Below, piece by piece: positions 43,060 to 50,639 of a DNA stretch of 64,000 nt (positions within the stretch are counted from its first letter, which is position 1; each line of letters begins with the position of its first letter). Source of the stretch: Lacrimispora saccharolytica (GTDB lineage: Bacteria > Bacillota > Clostridia > Lachnospirales > Lachnospiraceae); assembly GCA_021531795.1 (NCBI GenBank), contig JADYUL010000001.1, forward strand, positions 186,001-250,000, given 5' to 3'. Under the pieces are notes generated by a model, which was given only the letters and a program-made list of their open reading frames with translations, was not told where the DNA came from and did no database searches. The position numbers and the translations under genes were made by a program.

Positions 43060-44805
43060 ATGGCATTTGACGGATTTACGGTGGCAGCCATCGTTCATGA
43101 ATTAAACAGTGTACTCATTGAGGGCAGAATCAATAAAATCGCTCAACCAGAGAAGGATGAACTTCTTCTTACAATTAAGGCATCGGGCAACCAGTACAGA
43201 TTACTGTTATCTGCTAACCCGTCCCTGCCCCTGTGCTATCTTACTGATGAGAATAAGGTAAGCCCTCAGGTGGCACCGGCATTCACAATGCTTCTTAGAA
43301 AGCATCTTAACAATGCCAGGATTATATCGATCACTCAGCCTGATTTTGAGAGAATAATAGATTTTGAACTGGAACATCTTAATGAACTTGGGGATGTATG
43401 CAGAAAGCATCTCCTTGTTGAGCTTATGGGCAAGTACAGTAATATCATCTTCATTGATGATGATAACAAGATCCTTGACAGCATAAAAAGAGTTAATGCA
43501 ATGACAAGTTCTGTCAGGGAGGTACTGCCGGGATGTGATTATTTTGTCCCACATCAGGAGGGCAGAGTGAATCCCATGTCACTAAGCAGGCAGGAGTTTG
43601 AGAAGCTTATAGGCGACAGGGATAACGGTGAAATCTATAAGGTCATCTATCAGTCCATAGTCGGAATGTCACCGATGCAGGCTTCAGAGCTTTGTGTTCA
43701 GGCGAAAGTTTCGCCTGATGCCGATATCTCGCAAGTGAAAGATACCGAGGCGCTTGGCAGAATCTCTGATGCCTTTGCTTTACTCATGAATAGAGTAAGT
43801 CTTTGCGATTTTGCCCCTGTAATATTACTTGAAAACGGTGTTGTCAAGGATTACAGCATGGTTGATGCACCGTCATATACGGGCGAGAACAAAAGAATGC
43901 TAGATAGCCCCTCTAAGCTTATCGAAGGGTTCTATAAGGAGAAGGAGACGATTAACAGGTCGAGAGCCAAGTCGGCTGACCTAAGGAAGATTGTTTCGAT
44001 CATATTGGAGCGTGACAGTAAGAAGTATGATATTCAGCTTAAGCAGCTTAAGGACACCGAGAAAATGGAAAAGTACAGGATATACGGTGAACTGCTGCAT
44101 ACCTATGGCTACGGTATAGAGGAGGGGGCGAAGCAGGTAAAGCTTGTGAACTACTACGATGGTGAGGAAATCGTGGTGCCGCTTGATGAGTCGTTAAGTG
44201 CCATGGAGAATGCAAAGAAGTATTTCGATAAGTATGCTAAGCTTAAGCGAACTAAGGAGGCTCTTGAGACACTGACCGTGGAGGTGAAGGAAGAGATTGA
44301 CCATCTGCAGTCGATAATGAATTCGCTAGAATTTGCCACAAAGGAAGAGGATATCAACGAAATCAAGGAAGAGATGATTGAGTGCGGATATATCAGGAGA
44401 AAGGGTGGCAAGACTAAGCAGAGATTTAAGAGCAGACCGCTCCATTATATAAGCAGTGATGGCTTTGATATATATGTAGGAAAGAATAATTACCAGAATG
44501 ATGAGCTGACCTTCAAGGTGGCAAACGGCGGTGACTGGTGGTTCCATGCCAAAGGAATCCCGGGGTCACATGTGATTGTCAAGTCTGAAGGCAGGGAACT
44601 GACGGATAAGACTTTTGAAGAGGCGGGAAGGCTTGCAGCACACTATTCTAAGGGCTCTAAGTCGAATAAGGTGGAGATAGATTATCTTAAGCGCAAGGAT
44701 GTGAAGAAGCCAAATGGAAGCAAGCCGGGCTTCGTGGTGTATTATACGAATTATTCCATGATGTGTTATAGCGATATTGAAGGAATAAGAGCCGTGGAAG
44801 AATAA
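43060..44805 (+). CDS. rqcH: RqcH/Rqc2 ribosome quality-control factor (NFACT, FbpA family)
   Basis: Binds stalled 50S-peptidyl-tRNA and adds Ala tails that mark the chain for ClpXP. The protein has 581 residues. The NFACT-N domain starts 'MAFDGFTVAAIVHEL', middle coiled-coil about 285-440, and NFACT-R has 'GGDWWFHAKGIPGSHVIVK'. The pair usually written Asp97-Arg98 reads Glu97-Arg98 here ('QPDFERIIDF'), a conservative change. Older annotation as fibronectin-binding protein refers to the same family. ClpX, ClpP and ClpC are encoded in the same window. Its stop overlaps the next ATG. Confidence 0.93.
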   Translation: MAFDGFTVAAIVHELNSVLIEGRINKIAQPEKDELLLTIKASGNQYRLLLSANPSLPLCYLTDENKVSPQVAPAFTMLLRKHLNNARIISITQPDFERIIDFELEHLNELGDVCRKHLLVELMGKYSNIIFIDDDNKILDSIKRVNAMTSSVREVLPGCDYFVPHQEGRVNPMSLSRQEFEKLIGDRDNGEIYKVIYQSIVGMSPMQASELCVQAKVSPDADISQVKDTEALGRISDAFALLMNRVSLCDFAPVILLENGVVKDYSMVDAPSYTGENKRMLDSPSKLIEGFYKEKETINRSRAKSADLRKIVSIILERDSKKYDIQLKQLKDTEKMEKYRIYGELLHTYGYGIEEGAKQVKLVNYYDGEEIVVPLDESLSAMENAKKYFDKYAKLKRTKEALETLTVEVKEEIDHLQSIMNSLEFATKEEDINEIKEEMIECGYIRRKGGKTKQRFKSRPLHYISSDGFDIYVGKNNYQNDELTFKVANGGDWWFHAKGIPGSHVIVKSEGRELTDKTFEEAGRLAAHYSKGSKSNKVEIDYLKRKDVKKPNGSKPGFVVYYTNYSMMCYSDIEGIRAVEE

Positions 44806-45599
44806 TGGGAACGATGGATATCATTACTGTAATGAGTAACAGAAGTGAAGTTAATATTGATAAGGGCAGGATTCTATATGTGGAGATGCACCGAAATGTT
44901 GCGGAGATACATCTATATAACGGTAACGTTGTGCCCACAAGGAATACAATGGATAAAATAAGTGCACAGCTTGGGGATAATTTCGTTAAGGTTCACAGAA
45001 GTTTACTTGTGTCCGTAATGGCGATTCATGAAGTGGGCGATTATCTTATTCTGATAAACGGTGAGAAACTGGATTATGTGAAACGCAAGCGTAAGGAAAT
45101 CTGTAGCGAGATTGAGAGTAAGCAGAAGGCGATGATTGGTGCCTTCTCAAAGCAAGAGTGTCCGGCAACCTATGAGGAATACAGGAAGCACTACAGTGGC
45201 TTTGAGTCTATGCCGTTTGCCTTTGCTGATATTGAGATGGTATTTGATGATAAGAGTCATGCCGTTGACTGGATATTCAGATACGGAAATAGGGAACTTG
45301 GCAAGCTTGAAAAATTTCCGCTTGAGAAGTTGATCAACAGCTCGTTTGGAAGTTTATTTCCCAATATGGATTCAAAGTGGCTGCGTAATTATGAAAGGTC
45401 AGCTATCTTTGGAGACATAATAGAGACAATGGATTACAGTCCTGAGATAGATACATTTCTGTTGGTTATTAGCGTTCCAACCTTTACGGGGCACTGCGGC
45501 TGCTTCTTATTCGATCTAAATGAAATAAAGCACGTGGAGGGCAGTGAAGAAGGAATACTCGAAAGACTAAAGAAGGGTCAAAAACTGATACATGAATAA
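44805..45599 (+). CDS. LytTR DNA-binding domain protein with C-terminal PAS-like domain
   Basis: A 264-residue putative transcription regulator. The N-terminal LytTR domain (about 1-105) has 'ILYVEMHRNVAEIHLYNG', 'FVKVHRSLLVSVMAIHEV' and 'ILINGEKLDYVKRKRKEI'. The C-terminal 140 residues resemble a PAS fold ('AFADIEMVFDDKSHAVDWIFRYGN'). LytTR usually sits after a receiver domain, so a leading LytTR with a trailing sensor is a less common order. Its ATG overlaps the rqcH stop (TAATG), so the two are coupled, though their functional link is unknown. Confidence 0.82.
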   Translation: MGTMDIITVMSNRSEVNIDKGRILYVEMHRNVAEIHLYNGNVVPTRNTMDKISAQLGDNFVKVHRSLLVSVMAIHEVGDYLILINGEKLDYVKRKRKEICSEIESKQKAMIGAFSKQECPATYEEYRKHYSGFESMPFAFADIEMVFDDKSHAVDWIFRYGNRELGKLEKFPLEKLINSSFGSLFPNMDSKWLRNYERSAIFGDIIETMDYSPEIDTFLLVISVPTFTGHCGCFLFDLNEIKHVEGSEEGILERLKKGQKLIHE

Positions 45600-45665
45600 T
45601 TGTGCCACTTTTCACGGGAGATTAAATAAAGAACTAACAAAAAATATATAGTTATATATAAAAGC

Positions 45666-45692
45666 TAAAGTCAGGACTCATTATACCGATAT
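45666..45692 (+). promoter_or_regulatory. Sigma-28 (SigD/FliA) type promoter
   Basis: TAAA (45666-45669), 15 bases, then ACCGATAT (45685-45692), against the consensus TAAA-N15-GCCGATAT: one mismatch. It lies about 60 bases before the start codon and puts the following genes in the motility regulon. Confidence 0.75.
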
Positions 45693-45751
45693 AAGTATAA
45701 ACAGCATCATGGCAAAGGGAGTTGCCATATATATGCGGAAAGGAGTCCGAT

Positions 45752-46942
45752 ATGAAAATTCAAAGCAGTTCTATTGCTATGGCATCTACTCATCGTGAGG
45801 ACAGCTTCACTTACAAGGAATCCATCACCATGGAAGCGGCTAAATCCAAGGATGCAGCAGGTGCTATTCTGACTCTGTCTAAGGAGTCGGGTGGTAAGGG
45901 TGTCAGAGAGGCTATGCTTGATTACCAGGAGCAGGTAAAGGAAGAAGAAAGACGCAGGCGTAAGGAAAACGAAGCGAAATCACTTCAGAACATGGCAGAG
46001 CATTTAAAGACCCAAAACACAGGAAATCAGTATGATATCCCGGATGAAATCAGCTTAAAAATCAAGATGCTTAGGAGGATTCTTGCGGCACTTCGTGGAG
46101 AGAAGGTCCCGGAGGAATGTGAAGATTTTTCAAGGAAAAACGACAATGTGCTGGATTTAAGGTCAGCTGAGTACAGGAAGCTTGATTTAGCTTTTGTAAA
46201 CTTTAATGCTGCCGATTCGGTGAGTCTGGGCGCTTTTTCCCTAAACAGCTTTGGCACGGACGAAACGGGTACGACGTGGCAGAGAATCACTGCAAGCAGC
46301 GGATTCATGGTGGAGAGCGAGTGCACGACGTTTAAGTCGGCGGGGATTGTGAAGACGGCTGATGGCAGAAGTATTGATTTTAATGTTGACGTGTCTATGT
46401 CGAGGGCGTTCATGAGCAGGATCGATTCGCTTACGGTGGAGGAATACATTAAGACAGATCCACTGATAATCAATCTTGATTCGAACATTGCATCGGTCAG
46501 TGACCAGAAGTTTTTCTTTGACCTGGATTCGGATGGGGAGAATGAAGAGATATCATTTGCGGGGAGAGGCTCCGGTTTCCTTGCGCTTGATAAGAATGGC
46601 GACGGTAAGATCAATGATGGCTCGGAGCTGTTCGGTACCGTGAGTGGCGATGGTTTTGCAGACCTTGCTAAGTATGACCGTGACGGAAACGGCTGGATTG
46701 ATGAGAATGATGATATCTTTTCGGGGCTACGCATCTGGACTAAGGATGAGAAGGGCAGGGATGTTCTGCTTGACCTTAAGCGAGCTGATGTGGGTGCGAT
46801 ATATCTGGGCAATGCGAATACTCAGTTTAGTCTCAAGGATGATGAGAATAAGCTAAACGGCGAGATAAAGAAGACAGGCATCTATCTTAAAGAAAGTACC
46901 GGAAGTGTTGGTACACTGAATCATGTAGACCTGGCGATATAA
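45752..46942 (+). CDS. EF-hand-like calcium-motif protein in the sigma-28 regulon
   Basis: A 396-residue protein without signal peptide or membrane helix. The N-terminal 100 residues are charged and helical ('DYQEQVKEEERRRRKENEAK'). The C-terminal half has Asp-rich calcium-loop motifs: 'DLDSDGENEEI', 'DKNGDGKINDGSELFG' and 'DRDGNGWIDENDDIF'. This combination is seen in large secreted or flagellum-associated proteins, but I do not recognise a named family. The ATG at 45752 follows AAAGGAG; an earlier ATG at 45722 has no site. The promoter upstream fits sigma-28, so a motility-associated role is inferred. Confidence 0.7.
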   Translation: MKIQSSSIAMASTHREDSFTYKESITMEAAKSKDAAGAILTLSKESGGKGVREAMLDYQEQVKEEERRRRKENEAKSLQNMAEHLKTQNTGNQYDIPDEISLKIKMLRRILAALRGEKVPEECEDFSRKNDNVLDLRSAEYRKLDLAFVNFNAADSVSLGAFSLNSFGTDETGTTWQRITASSGFMVESECTTFKSAGIVKTADGRSIDFNVDVSMSRAFMSRIDSLTVEEYIKTDPLIINLDSNIASVSDQKFFFDLDSDGENEEISFAGRGSGFLALDKNGDGKINDGSELFGTVSGDGFADLAKYDRDGNGWIDENDDIFSGLRIWTKDEKGRDVLLDLKRADVGAIYLGNANTQFSLKDDENKLNGEIKKTGIYLKESTGSVGTLNHVDLAI

Positions 46943-46972
46943 GTAATAGCAATAAACATGGAGGAATACAAA

Positions 46973-47575
46973 ATGAGTGATATGAATGTAAAGGGCGCAA
47001 CAAGTACATATTCTTCATACGGCAGCAGTAATGTTAAGGCTGAGGGTAACAAGGCTGCAAAGCCTGAGACCAAGGCTACAGCAGGCGTCGTATATGAGAA
47101 GAGTGAAGCAGCAGGCAAGGCACCGTATAAGATTAACAAGATGAGTTCCGAGGAGAGAGCGGCTCTTGTAGAACAGCTCAAGCAGGATGAGGTTAACAGA
47201 AGAAATCAGCTGACCGACCTCGTTCAGAAGATGTTCAACGGACAGGCAGGAGTATCTAAGCTTGCAGATCTGTTCAGCCCTGAGAATCTCGCTAAGGTGA
47301 GCGCGGCTGACATTGCACAGGCTAAGGAGGATATTTCCGAGGATGGTTACTGGGGAGTAAAGCAGACTTCACAGAGATTATTTGATTTCGCTTCAGCTCT
47401 TGCAGGTGATGATGTTGAGAAGATGAAGGAGATGCAGGCCGCAATGGAGAAGGGATTTAAGAAGGCAACAAAGGCCTGGGGTGGTGACCTTCCTGAGATC
47501 TGTAAACAGACTCTTTCTGCAGCCAACAAGCTCTTCGATGACTATTATGCCTCTAAGGGTGAAGTGCAGGAATAA
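46973..47575 (+). CDS. Conserved hypothetical protein in the sigma-28 transcription unit
   Basis: A soluble 200-residue protein. The N-terminal 60 residues are low-complexity Ser/Ala/Lys. The C-terminal domain reads 'DISEDGYWGVKQTSQRLFDF' and then 'KGFKKATKAWGGDLPEICKQT', a pattern I recall from small proteins found in flagellated bacteria, without a known function. ATG 46973 has GGAGGA 7 bases upstream; an ATG at 46958 overlaps that site. It lies 30 bases after the EF-hand-like gene with no terminator between, so it shares the sigma-28-type promoter. Confidence 0.7.
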   Translation: MSDMNVKGATSTYSSYGSSNVKAEGNKAAKPETKATAGVVYEKSEAAGKAPYKINKMSSEERAALVEQLKQDEVNRRNQLTDLVQKMFNGQAGVSKLADLFSPENLAKVSAADIAQAKEDISEDGYWGVKQTSQRLFDFASALAGDDVEKMKEMQAAMEKGFKKATKAWGGDLPEICKQTLSAANKLFDDYYASKGEVQE

Positions 47576-47611
47576 CTGCAGAGTTGGATGCGATTCAAAG
47601 GAGATTGTAAT

Positions 47612-48565
47612 ATGACAAAGATATTCATCGATGGAGGCGAGGGCACTACAGGCCTTCGGATTCTTGAAAGATTTGAAGTAAGAGATGATGTTGAACTAAT
47701 TAAGATAGATCCTCTCCTTAGGAAGGATCCTGAGGAGAGACGTAAGATGATCAATTCATCTGACATAACTTTCCTCTGCCTTCCGGATGCGGCGGCAATT
47801 GAAGCGGTGAGCCTGGTGGAGAAGGACAATGACCACACGGTAATCATTGATGCGTCGACAGCCCACAGAACAGAGCCCGGATGGGCCTACGGTCTGCCTG
47901 AGCTTGGCAAAAGCTTCAGGGAGGCTATAGCTACAGGCAACAGGATTGCTGTTCCGGGCTGCTATGCTTCGGGCTTCAATATGTTAGTATATCCGCTTGT
48001 TGCTGAGGGCATCATTAACAGTGATTACCCAATATATGCAACGGCACTGTCCGGCTACAGCGGTGCGGGCAAGAAGGCCATCGCACTTTATGAGTCAGAG
48101 GATAAGACTACAGATCTGTATGCTCCAAGAGAGTATGCCCTTGCTCAGAAACATAAGCATCTGAAGGAGATGAAGGCAATATCGCGCCTCTCAAGGGAGC
48201 CGCTCTTTACACCTGTCGTCGATGATTATTACTGCGGAATGGTCGTATCAGTTCCTCTTTATACACATCTCTTTAAGGAAAAAATGCCCCCGGAGGTATT
48301 GTGGGAGAAGCTACGTGCTTTCTATACTGACAGCACCTTTATTAAGGTTATGGAGTTTGGTGCAGAGAAGGACGAGAATGAATTTTTCGCAGCCAATGCC
48401 TATGCGGGCAGGGATGATGCTCAGATTTATGTAACAGGTAACGAAGACAGAATCCTGCTTACGGCCCGATTTGACAATCTGGGTAAGGGTGCATCGGGAG
48501 CTGCTATTCAGTGCATGAACATAAGACTGGGTATCGACGAGACCACGGGACTAAATCTTAATTGA
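47612..48565 (+). CDS. argC: N-acetyl-gamma-glutamyl-phosphate reductase (short, type 2)
   Basis: NADPH-dependent step of arginine synthesis. The protein has 317 residues. It has the nucleotide loop 'IFIDGGEGTTGLRILERF', the catalytic Cys in 'AVPGCYASGFNM', and 'ALSGYSGAGKKA'. The shorter size and 'GGEGTTG' put it in the type 2 group. The ATG at 47612 follows AAAGGAG; the longer frame from 47588 lacks a site. The other arg genes are not nearby. Confidence 0.93.
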   Translation: MTKIFIDGGEGTTGLRILERFEVRDDVELIKIDPLLRKDPEERRKMINSSDITFLCLPDAAAIEAVSLVEKDNDHTVIIDASTAHRTEPGWAYGLPELGKSFREAIATGNRIAVPGCYASGFNMLVYPLVAEGIINSDYPIYATALSGYSGAGKKAIALYESEDKTTDLYAPREYALAQKHKHLKEMKAISRLSREPLFTPVVDDYYCGMVVSVPLYTHLFKEKMPPEVLWEKLRAFYTDSTFIKVMEFGAEKDENEFFAANAYAGRDDAQIYVTGNEDRILLTARFDNLGKGASGAAIQCMNIRLGIDETTGLNLN

Positions 48566-48577
48566 CAGGAAGACAGT

Positions 48578-49372
48578 TTGAATCCGATAGAAGAATACTA
48601 CTGCAAATTTAATGAAGACAAGCGCTTTGACTCTCGCCACGGTCAGGTGGAATTCATGATTACCATGAAGTACATAGATGAGCTCCTGGATAGTATGCTT
48701 TTCAAGGGACGAGACAAGAGCGATATCAAAATATTGGATGTAGGTGCCGGCACCGGCAGATATTCCATTCATTATGCCAACGAGGGCTATGATGTGTCGG
48801 CGCTCGAGCTTGTGAAGCATAATCTGTCAAGACTAAAGGCCAAATGCTCACTTGTGCATGCAAGACAGGGTGATGGCAGGAACTTGTCCAAATACCCTGA
48901 CGACAATTTCGACATCACACTAATCTTCGGTCCGCTGTATCATCTCTTTAATCATGAGGATAAGCTTAAGTGTCTGACTGAGGCGCGCAGAGTGACTAAG
49001 CCGGGTGGATACATTCTTGCGGCCTACGTTATGAATGATTACGGCATTATAACCTACGGCATCAAGGAGGGGCATCTCAAGGAATCTATAGACAGCGGCA
49101 GGGTGGATGAAGCGTACAATATCCATTCTGACATTGAGGATCTGTATGATTATGTCAGACTTGAGGAGATAGACAGACTGCGTGAGGACTCGGGTCTTGA
49201 ACGCGTACGCATCATCACTCCGGACGGTCCGACCAACTATATCCGTCCGCAACTGAAAGCCATGACGGATGAAGAATTTGAGATATATCTGGACTATGTC
49301 TACAGTATTTCGTCGCGCGCCGATATGATAGGTGCCGCTGCACATACCGTGGACATTCTGAAAAAGATTTGA
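48578..49372 (+). CDS. Class I SAM-dependent methyltransferase
   Basis: A 264-residue protein with methyltransferase motif I 'ILDVGAGTGRYSIHYANEGY', motif II 'VSALELVKHN', and the motif IV region 'FDITLIFGPLYHLF'. The start is a TTG after AGGAAG, giving 'NPIEEYYCKFNEDKRFDSRH', the usual N-terminus of this Firmicute group. The substrate is unknown. It lies 12 bases after argC and 12 before a lipoprotein gene. Confidence 0.85.
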   Translation: MNPIEEYYCKFNEDKRFDSRHGQVEFMITMKYIDELLDSMLFKGRDKSDIKILDVGAGTGRYSIHYANEGYDVSALELVKHNLSRLKAKCSLVHARQGDGRNLSKYPDDNFDITLIFGPLYHLFNHEDKLKCLTEARRVTKPGGYILAAYVMNDYGIITYGIKEGHLKESIDSGRVDEAYNIHSDIEDLYDYVRLEEIDRLREDSGLERVRIITPDGPTNYIRPQLKAMTDEEFEIYLDYVYSISSRADMIGAAAHTVDILKKI

Positions 49373-49384
49373 TAGAATTTTTAT

Positions 49385-50446
49385 ATGAAAAAAATTAGGG
49401 GAAAAGTGCAAAAAACTGTATTACTGATTGTTTTTACGTCTCTCTTTTTACTTAGCGGCTGTGACAGCAGGGCTAAGGAGAGTGACCTGGAAGCAGCCTA
49501 TACCCAAATAGAGGCCTGCGAGTATGAGGGCGCACTTGCTGCGCTTGATATTGCCGAAGAAAGCGGAGAGGATATGGCATACATTCTCAGGGCCAGAGGT
49601 GTTGCCAATATGGGACTCACAAATTATGAGGAGGCAGTAGAGCAGTTTATTGCGGCGTTGGGATACAGTGATTGGCGTATAGACGATTTCGACATTGATG
49701 TTAATTATTACCTTGCGGATACCTATGAGAGAATGGGGAAGGACAGTGAGGCCATCGACACCTATTCCGCAATACTCGGGATAAGAGAGAAGGATATGCT
49801 TGCCCACTACAGGCGCGGAAGGGTCAGACTCAGACAGAATGACCATGACGGTGCTCTTGAAGACTTCGAGAGAGCATTAAAACTTGAGCCGGACAATTAT
49901 GACCTTCGAATAGAAATCGCGGGAAGACTGACTGAATCGGGATATGAGGATGAAGGCAGGAGCTATCTTGAACAGTTCCTGGCCGAGAAGGAGAAGAAGC
50001 TGTCTGATTTTGATAAGGGACGCATATATTTCTATATGGAGGATTATGCCACGGCCAAGACCTACTTCGAAGAGGCGAGGGATGATGACGACCAGAGTAC
50101 CATACTTTTTCTGGGCAAGACCTATGAGATGCTGGGCGATTATAATTATGCAACCAGTACCTATCAGAATTATTTAAGCAAGCATCCTGAAGCCGCACTT
50201 ATTCACAATCAGCTTGGATTGTCCAGACTTGAGTCGGGAGACTATGCCGGTGCCAAGGAAGCTTTCCAGACGGCAAGGAATCTGAACAATACCGGAATCG
50301 ACCAGACACTTTCCTTTAACGAGATTGTTGCATGTGAATATACGGGCGATTTTAACCAGGCTAAGGTACTTATGGAGGCTTATATTAAGAAATATCCTGA
50401 TGATGAGGCGGCAAAAAGAGAAGCATTGTTTTTGTCAACCAGGTAA
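49385..50446 (+). CDS. TPR-repeat lipoprotein
   Basis: A 353-residue exported protein. A basic N-terminus and hydrophobic segment lead to the lipobox 'LFLLSGC' with Cys at about 27, so it is likely lipid-anchored on the outer face of the membrane. The remainder is a run of TPR units ('YILRARGVANMGLTNYEEAV', 'AHYRRGRVRLRQNDHDGALE', 'LIHNQLGLSRLESGDYAGAK'). It probably acts as a protein-interaction scaffold. No partner can be named. Confidence 0.85.
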   Translation: MKKIRGKVQKTVLLIVFTSLFLLSGCDSRAKESDLEAAYTQIEACEYEGALAALDIAEESGEDMAYILRARGVANMGLTNYEEAVEQFIAALGYSDWRIDDFDIDVNYYLADTYERMGKDSEAIDTYSAILGIREKDMLAHYRRGRVRLRQNDHDGALEDFERALKLEPDNYDLRIEIAGRLTESGYEDEGRSYLEQFLAEKEKKLSDFDKGRIYFYMEDYATAKTYFEEARDDDDQSTILFLGKTYEMLGDYNYATSTYQNYLSKHPEAALIHNQLGLSRLESGDYAGAKEAFQTARNLNNTGIDQTLSFNEIVACEYTGDFNQAKVLMEAYIKKYPDDEAAKREALFLSTR

Positions 50447-50489
50447 TATAGAGCTGAATTATATCAATTTACAGATTATTAAAGCAATT

Positions 50490-50537
50490 ACACAAGATAT
50501 TATGTTAATAATTTTATGTTAACACAATATCTTGTGT
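50490..50537. promoter_or_regulatory. Tandem NrdR boxes upstream of nrdD
   Basis: Box 1 acacaagatattatgt (50490-50505) and box 2 acacaatatcttgtgt (50522-50537) fit the NrdR consensus of the form acaCwAtATaTwGtgt. Their starts are 32 bases apart, about three helical turns, the usual spacing for cooperative NrdR binding. The -35 of the nrdD promoter begins 6 bases later. NrdR represses ribonucleotide reductase genes when dATP is high. Confidence 0.8.
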
Positions 50538-50543
50538 TTTTTG

Positions 50544-50572
50544 TTGACTTAAGGTTTGTGCTTTGGTATAGT
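50544..50572 (+). promoter_or_regulatory. Promoter of nrdD
   Basis: TTGACT (50544-50549), 17-base spacer, TATAGT (50567-50572), directly downstream of the NrdR boxes. Confidence 0.75.
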
Positions 50573-50639
50573 AAAACTACGGGCATGTCCCGAGCTATGG
50601 GGATTATACATTTGGTTATTAGATGGAAAGTGTGAAAAA

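Noticed and set aside
46027-46812. 261-codon minus-strand frame
   Set aside because: Opposite to the EF-hand-like gene, composition is low-complexity Ser/Leu, no ribosome site, and the plus strand has a good promoter and start.
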